Of a stretch of 64,000 nucleotides of DNA, positions 19,916-27,994 are shown piece by piece. Both the position numbers and the translations under genes were made by a program. How positions within the stretch are numbered: position 1 is the first letter of the stretch; each line of letters starts with the position of its first letter. The stretch comes from Lachnospiraceae bacterium (GTDB lineage: Bacteria > Bacillota > Clostridia > Lachnospirales > Lachnospiraceae). Where the stretch lies: positions 62,001 to 126,000 of the forward strand of contig JAGASK010000049.1 in the NCBI GenBank assembly GCA_017621815.1, read 5' to 3'. Below the pieces are notes generated by a model. That model had not been told where the DNA came from and searched no databases. It saw nothing but the letters and a program-made list of their open reading frames with translations.

Positions 19916-21472
19916 ATGTCACAAATCAGTGTAAATAATCTGACCTTTTATTATGAGGGCAGCTATGACAATATTTTTGAAAATGTTTCCTTCCGGATTG
20001 ATACCGACTGGAAGCTTGGTTTTATTGCCAGAAACGGAAAGGGAAAAACTACCTTTTTGAATTTACTTATGGGTAAATATGAATACAGGGGAAATATCAG
20101 TTCATCAGTAATATTTGATTATTTTCCTTTTGAAGTAAAGGATAAGGGTAAGGATACTATTGATATTATAGAAGAAATAGATCCTGATTATGAATTCTGG
20201 AAAATCTGCAGGGAGCTTACTTATCTTCAGGTGGATATGGAAGTTTTTTACCGGCCTTTCCGCACGTTAAGCAACGGAGAGCAGACAAAGGTAATGTTGG
20301 CGCTTCTTTTTTCAAGGGACAATCATTTTCTGCTGATAGACGAACCTACCAATCATCTGGATATGGAAACAAGGGAAATATTGAGTGGGTATCTGAATAC
20401 AAAAAAAGGATTTATTCTGGTATCACATGACAGAAATTTTATGGATGGCTGCGTGGACCATGTGCTTGTCATTAACCGGGAGACTATTGAAGTGCAGCAG
20501 GGCAATTTCAGTTCCTGGTGGGAAAATAAGAAAAAACAGGATGCATATGAGCTTTCTGAGAATGAACGTTTGAAAAAAGACATCAGAAGATTGACGGAAA
20601 CTGCCAGAATGACAAAGCAGTGGGCGGACAATGTGGAAGCGACCAAAATAGGAAAAAAATCCGAGAAGTATGAGAAATGCATAGATACCAGAGCCTATGT
20701 GGGAGAAAAGTCAAGGCGGATGCAGATGCGGCGTAAAAATCTGGAAAGAAGGCAGCAGAGGGAAATTGATGAAAAAGAAGGTCTGTTAAAAAATCTGGAA
20801 ACGGTAGAAGATTTAAAGCTGTTTCCCTTAAAGCATTATAAGGAAAAGCTGGTTACAATGGAAGACTGCATAATTTCCTATGGTGACAGGATTGTTATAC
20901 AAAATTTTAACCTGGAAGTAGGGCAGGGAGAAAGAATTTTTTTGCAGGGAAAAAACGGCTGCGGGAAATCCAGCATTATAAAAGCAATTTTGCAGACATT
21001 CAGTGAAAAAGCGGAAGCAGACACGGAAAAGGAGCAAAGAAAAACAAAAGAAGAAAATTCAGGCAGACCGATTTTAAAGCAGGGAAAAATAGAGCTTCCT
21101 AATGAGTTGATTATTTCATATTGTTCTCAGGATACTTCCATGCTGCATGGAACGATAAAAGAATATGCCGCAGCGAATGAAATAGACGAGACAATATTTA
21201 TGGCGCTTTTACGGAAAATGGATTTTTCCAGAACACAGTTTGAAAAAAGGATAGAGGATTACAGCGGAGGACAAAAGAAAAAAGTATTGCTGGCAGGCAG
21301 CCTGTGTAAAAGGGCGCATTTGTATATCTGGGATGAACCGCTTAATTTTATTGATGTATTTTCCCGTATGCAGATAGAAGAATTAATATTAAAATTTAAG
21401 CCAACCATGATACTTGTAGAGCATGATAAAATGTTCATGGAACATACTGCTGACAGAGTTATTAAGCTGTAA
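19916..21472 (+). CDS. Lsa-like ABC-F ribosomal protection protein
   Basis: The 518-residue soluble twin-ATPase has no membrane segments. NBD1: ARNGKGKTTF (Walker A with Ala for the first Gly), LSNGEQTKV signature, FLLIDEPTNHLD. A charged interdomain linker spans about 185-290. NBD2: GKNGCGKSSI, YSGGQKKKV signature, LYIWDEPLNFID. The order, WKLGFIARNGKGKTT and YIWDEPLN motifs match the Lsa/Vga group, which displace lincosamide, streptogramin A and pleuromutilin drugs from the ribosome. ATG 19916 lies 8 nt after GGAG; the in-frame ATG at 19910 is too close. Resistance spectrum cannot be read from sequence. The leader with a terminator suggests drug-inducible expression. Confidence 0.88.
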   Translation: MSQISVNNLTFYYEGSYDNIFENVSFRIDTDWKLGFIARNGKGKTTFLNLLMGKYEYRGNISSSVIFDYFPFEVKDKGKDTIDIIEEIDPDYEFWKICRELTYLQVDMEVFYRPFRTLSNGEQTKVMLALLFSRDNHFLLIDEPTNHLDMETREILSGYLNTKKGFILVSHDRNFMDGCVDHVLVINRETIEVQQGNFSSWWENKKKQDAYELSENERLKKDIRRLTETARMTKQWADNVEATKIGKKSEKYEKCIDTRAYVGEKSRRMQMRRKNLERRQQREIDEKEGLLKNLETVEDLKLFPLKHYKEKLVTMEDCIISYGDRIVIQNFNLEVGQGERIFLQGKNGCGKSSIIKAILQTFSEKAEADTEKEQRKTKEENSGRPILKQGKIELPNELIISYCSQDTSMLHGTIKEYAAANEIDETIFMALLRKMDFSRTQFEKRIEDYSGGQKKKVLLAGSLCKRAHLYIWDEPLNFIDVFSRMQIEELILKFKPTMILVEHDKMFMEHTADRVIKL

Positions 21473-21520
21473 GAAGCCATATTTACAAAAAGACATCTGA
21501 AGATATTAATAAAATATAAA

Positions 21521-21549
21521 TTGAAATCATATCTCTATAGCGATATAAT
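21521..21549 (+). promoter_or_regulatory. Promoter with built-in operator for the DUF3990/Xre pair
   Basis: TTGAAA (21521-21526) and TATAAT (21544-21549) are separated by exactly 17 bp. An 18-bp palindrome with one mismatched pair, ATATCTCTATAGCGATAT (21529-21546), fills the spacer and overlaps the -10. A repressor bound there would block polymerase, as expected for autoregulation by the Xre protein encoded second in the operon. Confidence 0.75.
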
Positions 21550-21570
21550 ATTATAAAGGTGGAAATTTAT

Positions 21571-22248
21571 ATGAAAAAGATTTTATTTCATGGTTCTGAG
21601 AAAGTTATAATAAAACCGACATATAGGAAAGGTTCGCTATCAAACGATTATGGCAGAGGTTTTTATTGCACGGAAAGTTTGGAGCTTGCCAAAGAATGGG
21701 CATGTGCCAAAGATATAGATGGCTATGCAAATCAGTATGAATTAGATATGTCAGGATTATCTGTTTTACATTTAAATTCACCAAAATATAACATTTTGAA
21801 TTGGTTGGCAATATTAGCAGATAATAGGACATATTGGGAAAAAAGCAGTATATCTGAGCAAGCAAAAAAGTATTTAGAAGATAATTTTTTATTGGATATA
21901 AATCCATATGATGTAATAATTGGCTATCGTGCGGATGATTCTTACTTTAGTTTTGCACAGGATTTTGTTTCTAATACAATTTCTTTAAAGCAGTTGGAGA
22001 AGGCTATGCATCTTGGGAAATTGGGGGAACAGGTAGTTTTAAAAAGTCAGAAAGCTTTTGAACAGTTACAGTTTTTAGATTATTTTCCAGCGCAGAAGGA
22101 AGAATATTTTGCAAAAAAAAAGTTCAGGGATAAGGAAGCAAGAAAAGAATACCGGGGAAGTAAAGGGCAAAATGCAGATATGTATGATATCTTTATGTTA
22201 GATATCATGAGAGAGGGTATGAAGAATAATGATGCACGCTTACAATGA
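21571..22248 (+). CDS. DUF3990 protein, probable ADP-ribosyltransferase-fold toxin
   Basis: The 225-residue protein has the DUF3990 pattern: LFHGSEKVI (His7), NDYGRGFYCTESLELAKEWA (Tyr32), DGYANQYELD, YNILNWLAIL, IIGYRADDSYFSFAQDF and HLGKLGEQVVLKS. His, Tyr and a late Glu in GEQ are positioned like the H-Y-E set of ADP-ribosyltransferase-fold enzymes; that reading is inference. DUF3990 proteins typically pair with small partner proteins in toxin-antitoxin-like operons. The start at 21571 follows AAGGTGG by 8 nt. Its 3' end overlaps the next gene by 20 nt. Confidence 0.75.
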   Translation: MKKILFHGSEKVIIKPTYRKGSLSNDYGRGFYCTESLELAKEWACAKDIDGYANQYELDMSGLSVLHLNSPKYNILNWLAILADNRTYWEKSSISEQAKKYLEDNFLLDINPYDVIIGYRADDSYFSFAQDFVSNTISLKQLEKAMHLGKLGEQVVLKSQKAFEQLQFLDYFPAQKEEYFAKKKFRDKEARKEYRGSKGQNADMYDIFMLDIMREGMKNNDARLQ

Positions 22249-22870
22249 AGATTATTTGGAAAAAGCGCAGAAAAATCTTGGTTATATGTTAGATTTTGCA
22301 GTGAATGCTTTGGGATATGATATTAATATTTTTTTTGAAATGTTTATTATGTCGGGAATAGCAGAACAATTTGGAAGAGGCAACCCAACATATGTGGTTG
22401 GAATGACAGGATGCGAATTGGCAAAAAAGGTATTATATGAAGTAGAAAAAAAGGAATTTTTTGATGAAGAGGAGATGTATCTTGATAAATCTCCGGAGTA
22501 TTGGGCAGGATGGGCAGTAGCGTTTTATCAATGGTATTCATCAGTAAGTTTTGTAAAAATACGAAGAGCAGTACCTATAAATATGGTTTTGGGGATGTAT
22601 CCAACCATGCATGAGGCAGATATTATGAAGTTTGTCACTGTGATGGAAGAAAAAATGAAGGAATATTATAAAGATACGAACTTAAAACGTATTAGAAAAG
22701 CAGCAGGGTATTCTCAAAGACAGCTTGCAGATGAAGCCGGGGTGGCTTTAAGGCAGATTCAATTATTTGAACAAAGACAAAGAGCAATTAATAAAGCACA
22801 GTTTGAAACAGTGACTAAGATTGCTAAAACCTTAGGATGCAGAGCAGAGGAACTATTGGAGCACCTGTAA
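22229..22870 (+). CDS. Xre-family DNA-binding protein, probable antitoxin/autorepressor
   Basis: The 213-residue protein joins an N-terminal domain of about 145 residues (NLGYMLDFAVNALGYDINIF, MSGIAEQFGRGNPTYVVGMTG, LDKSPEYWAGWAVAFYQWY) to a C-terminal Xre helix-turn-helix (LKRIRKAAGYSQRQLADEAG, ALRQIQLFEQRQR, LGCRAEELL). The N-terminal part presumably contacts the DUF3990 partner. The 20-nt overlap with the toxin-like gene implies translational coupling. The HTH would recognise the palindrome at 21529-21546. Toxin-first order is less common than antitoxin-first. Start may be either ATG 22229 or ATG 22232. Confidence 0.8.
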   Translation: MMHAYNEDYLEKAQKNLGYMLDFAVNALGYDINIFFEMFIMSGIAEQFGRGNPTYVVGMTGCELAKKVLYEVEKKEFFDEEEMYLDKSPEYWAGWAVAFYQWYSSVSFVKIRRAVPINMVLGMYPTMHEADIMKFVTVMEEKMKEYYKDTNLKRIRKAAGYSQRQLADEAGVALRQIQLFEQRQRAINKAQFETVTKIAKTLGCRAEELLEHL

Positions 22871-22929
22871 AATTATGATATAATGAACATCATTGAGCGG
22901 AGAAAAAATATAGATAAGGAGTGTTTGAA

Positions 22930-24306
22930 TTGAATCAGGAAGAAAAGTACATACAGATGACTACCACCCCAATACCGAAACTGGTATGTTCTCTGGCAGT
23001 CCCAACTATTATAAGTATGCTTGTCACATCTTTTTATAATATGGCAGATACTTTTTTTGTGGGGAAATTAGATACTCAGTCTACGGCAGCAGTAGGCGTG
23101 GCATTCTCCATGATGGCGATTATACAGGCAGTGGGTTTCTTTTTCGGGCATGGCTCAGGAAATTATATTTCAAGAAAGCTGGGAAGCAGGGAGCTTTCGG
23201 AAGCGTCAACAATGGCGGCAAACGGATTTTTCCTGTCATTATTAAGCGGAGCAGTAATAGCTTTGTTTGGGATTGTTTTCATTAATCCATTATCAGTAGC
23301 ATTAGGTTCTACGCCGACAATTCTTCCATATACGAAGAAGTATTTAGGAATCATTCTTTTAGGATCGCCTTTTATGACCTCCTCTCTGGTATTAAATAAT
23401 CAGCTGAGGTTTCAGGGGCGGGCATCTTTTGCCATGGTGGGAATTGTAACCGGAGCGGTGCTTAATATTGTGCTTGATCCGATTTTAATTTTTGGTTTCC
23501 ATATGGGAATTTCAGGAGCAGCTGTTGCTACTGTTACCAGCCAGTTTTGCAGCTTCCTGTTATTAATCATGATGACAAGAAAGGGCGGAAGTATTGTAAT
23601 AAGGTTTAAAAATCTGAAAGTGAATACTTATTTTCTGAAAGAAATTTTCAGGGGAGGAATTCCTTCTTTATGCAGACAGGGTCTTGCCAGTATTGCTGTA
23701 ATTTTTCTGAATCATGCGGCAGGTTCATACGGAGATGCTGCCATAGCCGGTATGTCCATCGTAAACAGAATTACTATGTTTGCAAACTCTGCATTAATTG
23801 GGTTTGGACAGGGATTTCAGCCGGTGTGCGGCTTCAATTATGGGGCTAAATTGTTTGAAAGAGTTCGGGAAGGATTTTATTTCTGTGTAAAATATGCATT
23901 TGTTTTCTTAGTAGTGATTTCGGCCTTATGCGGAATTTTTGCGCCGGAAATTGTAGCTTTGTTCCGTAAGGAGGATCAGGCGGTTATTGAGACAGGTACC
24001 CTTGCGCTCAGGCTTCAGTGTATTACTTTTCCTTTAAATGCATGGATTGTTATGAGTAATATGATGCTTCAGTCTATCGGAAAGGCGCTGAAGGCCTCTG
24101 TTATAGCAGGAGCAAGGCAGGGATATTTCTTCATACCGCTTATATTGATATTATCAAAATGCTTTGGATTGTTCGGAGTACAGATGACGCAGGCAGTGGC
24201 GGATATTTGTACCCTGGCAGTTTCCGTACCGCTGGCGCTCAGTGTGTTGAATGAGATGAAAATTGCAGCCAAAACAAAGGAGGAGGTAAGCGCATGTGGG
24301 AAATAA
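22930..24306 (+). CDS. MATE-family efflux transporter
   Basis: A 12-helix multidrug/organic-cation exporter of 458 residues. Family features: MTTTPIPKLVCSLAVPTIIS, MVTSFYNMADTFFVGKLDT-like first helix pair, the inter-half repeat RGGIPSLCRQG, and FGQGFQPVCGFNYGAK. TTG 22930 is the best start because AAGGAG (22916-22921) lies 8 nt upstream; GTG 22921 overlaps that site. A TATAAT-like sequence lies about 50 nt upstream. Substrate unknown. It overlaps the next gene by 13 nt. Confidence 0.9.
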   Translation: MNQEEKYIQMTTTPIPKLVCSLAVPTIISMLVTSFYNMADTFFVGKLDTQSTAAVGVAFSMMAIIQAVGFFFGHGSGNYISRKLGSRELSEASTMAANGFFLSLLSGAVIALFGIVFINPLSVALGSTPTILPYTKKYLGIILLGSPFMTSSLVLNNQLRFQGRASFAMVGIVTGAVLNIVLDPILIFGFHMGISGAAVATVTSQFCSFLLLIMMTRKGGSIVIRFKNLKVNTYFLKEIFRGGIPSLCRQGLASIAVIFLNHAAGSYGDAAIAGMSIVNRITMFANSALIGFGQGFQPVCGFNYGAKLFERVREGFYFCVKYAFVFLVVISALCGIFAPEIVALFRKEDQAVIETGTLALRLQCITFPLNAWIVMSNMMLQSIGKALKASVIAGARQGYFFIPLILILSKCFGLFGVQMTQAVADICTLAVSVPLALSVLNEMKIAAKTKEEVSACGK

Positions 24307-25235
24307 AAAAGATTTCATTAATCGGATTAGGGGCAATGGGTGTATTTTTTGCTCCCAGACTTTTTGAAGCTTATGGAGAAAATTTCCGTGTTATTGCAGA
24401 AGGTGAAAGAAAAAAACGGTTGGAAACGCAGGGAGTAACCATTAATGGTGTAAATTATAAATTCCCTGTAGTTACACCTGAAAAGCAGGGCGATGAAGCT
24501 GATTTGATTCTAATCGGCGTAAAAGGATACGGACTTGAACAGGCAATTAAGGATATAAGAAATCAGGTAGGTAAAAATACATTGATTCTTTCCCTCTTAA
24601 ATGGGGTAGACAGCGAAGATAAGCTGATAGAAGCTTTTGGAGAAGAACATGTTTTATATGCCTTTATGCGAATGTCTATTGTTATGAAGGATGGAAAGGC
24701 TGACTTTGACCCTTATTGGGGAAAAATTCATTTTGGAGAGAAGCTGAACAGAGAATATTCAGAAAGAGTGCTGTCGATTAAGGAAGTGTTTGAGAAAGCT
24801 GATATTCCTTATGAAATTGATGAAGATATGCTGAAAGGTATCTGGTTTAAATTCATGTGCAATATCGGAGAAAATATGACCTGTGCACTTCTGGGTATTC
24901 CCTTCGGCGGTTTCAGGGAAAGTGAACATGCTAACTGGATGAGGATAAATTCCATGAGAGAAGTAGCGGCAATTGCACAGAAAAAGGGTATTGCAATCGG
25001 AGAAGAGGAAATTGAAATGCAGAATAAAACGGTCATGACAATTCCTTATCCTAATAAGCCATCCACGCTGCAGGATCTTGAAGCCTGTAAGAATACCGAA
25101 GTTGATATGTTTGCCGGAACAGTAGTAAAAATGGGCAGGGAACTTGGAGTTCCCACACCCATTTGTGAAATGTTCTATCATGGCATCTGTGTTCTGGAAG
25201 AAAAAAACAGCGGAATAATTAAAGTAAACTTATAA
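24294..25235 (+). CDS. Ketopantoate reductase-like NADPH-dependent dehydrogenase (PanE/ApbA family)
   Basis: The 313-residue protein has a Rossmann loop GLGAMGVFFAPRL (about 9-21), ADLILIGVKGYGLEQAI and LNGVDSEDKLIEAFG, and the catalytic-region IWFKFMCNIGENMTCALLG. These match 2-dehydropantoate 2-reductases, which make pantoate for coenzyme A. Many family members have other substrates, and no panB/panC neighbour is present. AAGGAGGAGG precedes ATG 24294. The gene is translationally coupled to the MATE exporter by a 13-nt overlap. Confidence 0.82.
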   Translation: MWEIKKISLIGLGAMGVFFAPRLFEAYGENFRVIAEGERKKRLETQGVTINGVNYKFPVVTPEKQGDEADLILIGVKGYGLEQAIKDIRNQVGKNTLILSLLNGVDSEDKLIEAFGEEHVLYAFMRMSIVMKDGKADFDPYWGKIHFGEKLNREYSERVLSIKEVFEKADIPYEIDEDMLKGIWFKFMCNIGENMTCALLGIPFGGFRESEHANWMRINSMREVAAIAQKKGIAIGEEEIEMQNKTVMTIPYPNKPSTLQDLEACKNTEVDMFAGTVVKMGRELGVPTPICEMFYHGICVLEEKNSGIIKVNL

Positions 25236-25254
25236 GAGATTTATTTTTCATATT

Positions 25255-25293
25255 AAAGAAAGCCGTGCGGTTAAATGCCGCATGGCTTTCTTT
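25255..25293 (+). terminator. Terminator after the reductase gene
   Basis: AAAGAAAGCCGTGCGG (25255-25270) pairs with CCGCATGGCTTTCTTT (25278-25293), 16 bp with one G-U pair, 7-nt loop. Confidence 0.85.
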
Positions 25294-25321
25294 AGTATGA
25301 AAACCAGTTTTGGTAAAAATA

Positions 25322-25339
25322 AATAAAAACGTTTTTATT
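25322..25339. promoter_or_regulatory. LacI-type operator 1 of the glycan locus
   Basis: Perfect 18-bp palindrome AATAAAAACGTTTTTATT with a central CG, the shape of LacI-family sites. It lies 127 bp (centre to centre) upstream of an identical copy, about 12 helical turns. Confidence 0.75.
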
Positions 25340-25407
25340 TTTAACCCTGTTAACACGTATAAACCTTTATAAATAATGTACATTTTTAACAAAAATATTT
25401 TTGAATA

Positions 25408-25466
25408 TTGAAAAAAATTAATAAATATGATAGCATGAAATTACAAAAAATAAAAACGTTTTTATT
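25408..25466 (+). promoter_or_regulatory. Probable promoter and LacI-type operator 2 before the ABC importer
   Basis: TTGAAA (25408-25413) and TAGCAT (25431-25436) with a 17-bp spacer form a plausible promoter. The second identical palindrome AATAAAAACGTTTTTATT lies at 25449-25466, just past the expected transcription start and 47 bp before the permease ATG. Repression of transcription initiation is inferred. Confidence 0.65.
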
Positions 25467-25512
25467 CATGGAAATGCGGATTTTTAGGTATTTTCAAAGA
25501 TAGGAGGGCTAT

Positions 25513-27009
25513 ATGGAAAAGAGTATTAAACTGCTGCCAAGATGTAATGCGATATTGGATAAAAAGTTGGCGGGCAGAAAGACGGGGGTTTTTATTACAG
25601 CAGTTGTCAGCTTAATAAATATAATTTTATCCCTTCCTTTCTTTGCCTGGATTAACGTGGTAAATATTCCTACTTTATTTCCTAAATTGAATATTACAAA
25701 GGATATGGCAACAAAATTATTTCAAAGCTACAGCATTTTTAATCTACTGTCGTTTGTACAGGAATCCAATCAGGGAACGATTGGATTGTATGCGATGATA
25801 TTATTGGTAATCATGGCAGCAGCGCTTTATTTTAATGCGGCTTACCTGGTAAAAGTAGTTTTTAACCTGAAAGGAAGCAAAGGAAATTTAAGTCTTTATG
25901 CGACCGGGCGGACAGCAATGTTTTTTGAAGTCATCTTATCATTAGCAACCTTTGGATATGTTATTTTTTCCAACGGAAAATTTGGTATGAGAGGCTTCCA
26001 GGCTTCGCCGATTGTATACATAGTAACTGTTCTATCTCTTCTTTCTTATCTGGCAGTGAAAATAATGGAAGCAGAAGAAAGAAAGATATATAAGGAACAC
26101 GGCATTTTAAAAGAAGTCAGAAAAAACTGGGTACTATTTGTTATGCTGATTCCCACTTTTATCTATTTTATGATTAACAATTATCTGCCGATGATTGGTG
26201 TATATTATGCATTTACAAATTTCAATTTCAGAGATGGTCTTTGGGCAAGTCCTTTTATAGGATTTAAAAATTTTGAATTTCTGATTAAAGCCGATTTGTT
26301 CAGACTTACAAGAAATACAATATTGTACAATCTGGTATTCATCGGATTAGGAAATATTTTACAGATAATTTTTGCAATACTTGTCAGCCAGGTAACAGTA
26401 AAGTGGTTTAAGAAGACAACACAAACCTTAATGTTTATGCCGTATTTTGTATCTTTCGTAATTTTAAAAGTATTGGTTTATAACATTTTTGAATATCAAT
26501 ATGGTTTGATTAACAATATAGTTACTTCTATGGGCGGAGACAGAATTGATTTTTATAATACTCCTTCCTACTGGCCGGTATTGATTACCCTGTTTTATTT
26601 GTGGAAAAACATTGGTTATGGAATGGTAGTATACCTGGCAACGATTATGGGTATTGACAGTGAGTATTATGAGGCTGCAAGAGTGGATGGTGCTAATATC
26701 TTCCAGCAAATATGGTATATTACTTTACCGCTTGTGAAACCGACTTTTATAATCCTGCTTTTATATGCACTTGGAAGCATTATGAAAGGACAGTTTGAAT
26801 TGTTCTATCAGATGATAGGAAACAATGGTGTTCTTTATAACATTACTGATATTTTTGATACATATGTATACAGGATTACCATGACGCAGCCGTTAAGCAT
26901 CGGTCTTGGTACGGCAGCAGGTCTGTATCAGTCGCTGTTTGGTTTTATAATTGTAGTTTTAGTTAACTTCCTTGTAAAACGTAAAAACCCTGAATACGCA
27001 TTATTCTAG
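25513..27009 (+). CDS. Carbohydrate ABC transporter permease (LplB-like) with extra N-terminal membrane domain
   Basis: The C-terminal 300 residues are a normal LplB/UgpA-type permease: FVMLIPTFIYFMINNYLPM, an oligosaccharide-permease core, and the EAA loop EYYEAARVDGANIFQQIWYI that docks to the ATPase. The protein is 498 residues, about 190 longer than usual. The extra N-terminal part has about four hydrophobic segments (near 25-48, 93-118, 135-152, 165-182) and no known motif. AGGAGG precedes the ATG. It forms an importer with the next two genes. No ATPase is encoded here, so a shared MsmX/UgpC-type ATPase is expected elsewhere. Confidence 0.88.
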   Translation: MEKSIKLLPRCNAILDKKLAGRKTGVFITAVVSLINIILSLPFFAWINVVNIPTLFPKLNITKDMATKLFQSYSIFNLLSFVQESNQGTIGLYAMILLVIMAAALYFNAAYLVKVVFNLKGSKGNLSLYATGRTAMFFEVILSLATFGYVIFSNGKFGMRGFQASPIVYIVTVLSLLSYLAVKIMEAEERKIYKEHGILKEVRKNWVLFVMLIPTFIYFMINNYLPMIGVYYAFTNFNFRDGLWASPFIGFKNFEFLIKADLFRLTRNTILYNLVFIGLGNILQIIFAILVSQVTVKWFKKTTQTLMFMPYFVSFVILKVLVYNIFEYQYGLINNIVTSMGGDRIDFYNTPSYWPVLITLFYLWKNIGYGMVVYLATIMGIDSEYYEAARVDGANIFQQIWYITLPLVKPTFIILLLYALGSIMKGQFELFYQMIGNNGVLYNITDIFDTYVYRITMTQPLSIGLGTAAGLYQSLFGFIIVVLVNFLVKRKNPEYALF

Positions 27010-27025
27010 GAGAAAGGCGGAAGAA

Positions 27026-27916
27026 ATGAAAATAAAAAAGGCTACTTCAACAATTATTTTTGAAATCATCACTTACGGCTTGCTGGCAATAGGGTCTCTT
27101 GTATGTGTATTCCCGTTTATTATAATCCTTTCCGGCTCTTTTACAGACAATGTCACTATTCTGACAGAAGGTTACAGTATACTGCCCAGGAATTTTACAC
27201 TGTCTGCATATGAAACGATTTTCAGGGCGCCTAAGGACATTTTGCAGGCCTATAAAATGACACTTTATTATACCGTTGTGGGAACAGCAATCGGGCTTAT
27301 TATGATAACACTGACAGGTTATGTAATATCAAGAAGAGAATTTAAATACCGCAATCAAGTGTCTTTCCTGATTTATTTCACAAGTATTTTTGGCGGCGGT
27401 ATGATTCCCTGGTATTTGATGTATGCGAATGTCCTGAATTTAAAAGGTTCAACCTTTGCAATTTGGTTTCCGGCTCTTATGAGTCCGTTCCTGATAATTC
27501 TTATGAGAACCTTTATTGTAGGTTCCGTGCCTGAGGCTATTACAGAATCGGCAAAAATTGATGGCGCAGGACATTTTACCATATTTGCAAAAATTGTAAT
27601 GCCGGTGCTTGGTCCCGGGCTTGCAACAGTTGGACTTTTCCTGGCGCTGGGTTACTGGAATGACTGGTATCGTTCATCTATGTTCAGTACTAATTCTGAG
27701 ACATGGGAACTGCAGTTTTACCTGTATGATTTATTAAATGCAACAACGGCATTAAAGCAGATGTCGCAGGGTACAAGTATTTCTACTGCTCAGCTGCCTA
27801 CCGAATCAGTAAAGCTGGCAATGGCAGTTGTTGCAACCGGACCTGTATTATTGCTCTATCCCTTTGTACAGAAATATTTTGTATCAGGCATTACTGTAGG
27901 TGCGGTTAAAGGTTAA
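27026..27916 (+). CDS. Carbohydrate ABC transporter permease (YtcP-like)
   Basis: The second permease, 296 residues with six membrane segments. It carries the EAA loop EAITESAKIDGAGHFTIFAKIV and the C-terminal VQKYFVSGITVGAVKG characteristic of YtcP/LplC partners. The gene starts 16 nt after the first permease with AGGCGG upstream. It pairs with the LplB-like subunit to form the channel. The family imports oligosaccharides, often from pectin, xylan or host glycans. Confidence 0.92.
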   Translation: MKIKKATSTIIFEIITYGLLAIGSLVCVFPFIIILSGSFTDNVTILTEGYSILPRNFTLSAYETIFRAPKDILQAYKMTLYYTVVGTAIGLIMITLTGYVISRREFKYRNQVSFLIYFTSIFGGGMIPWYLMYANVLNLKGSTFAIWFPALMSPFLIILMRTFIVGSVPEAITESAKIDGAGHFTIFAKIVMPVLGPGLATVGLFLALGYWNDWYRSSMFSTNSETWELQFYLYDLLNATTALKQMSQGTSISTAQLPTESVKLAMAVVATGPVLLLYPFVQKYFVSGITVGAVKG

Positions 27917-27994
27917 TTTCAAAAACAGATATGAAAGCGGATGCGCTTTGATATAAAAAAATTACTAAATTTTAAAACAACAGGAGGGTAAACA

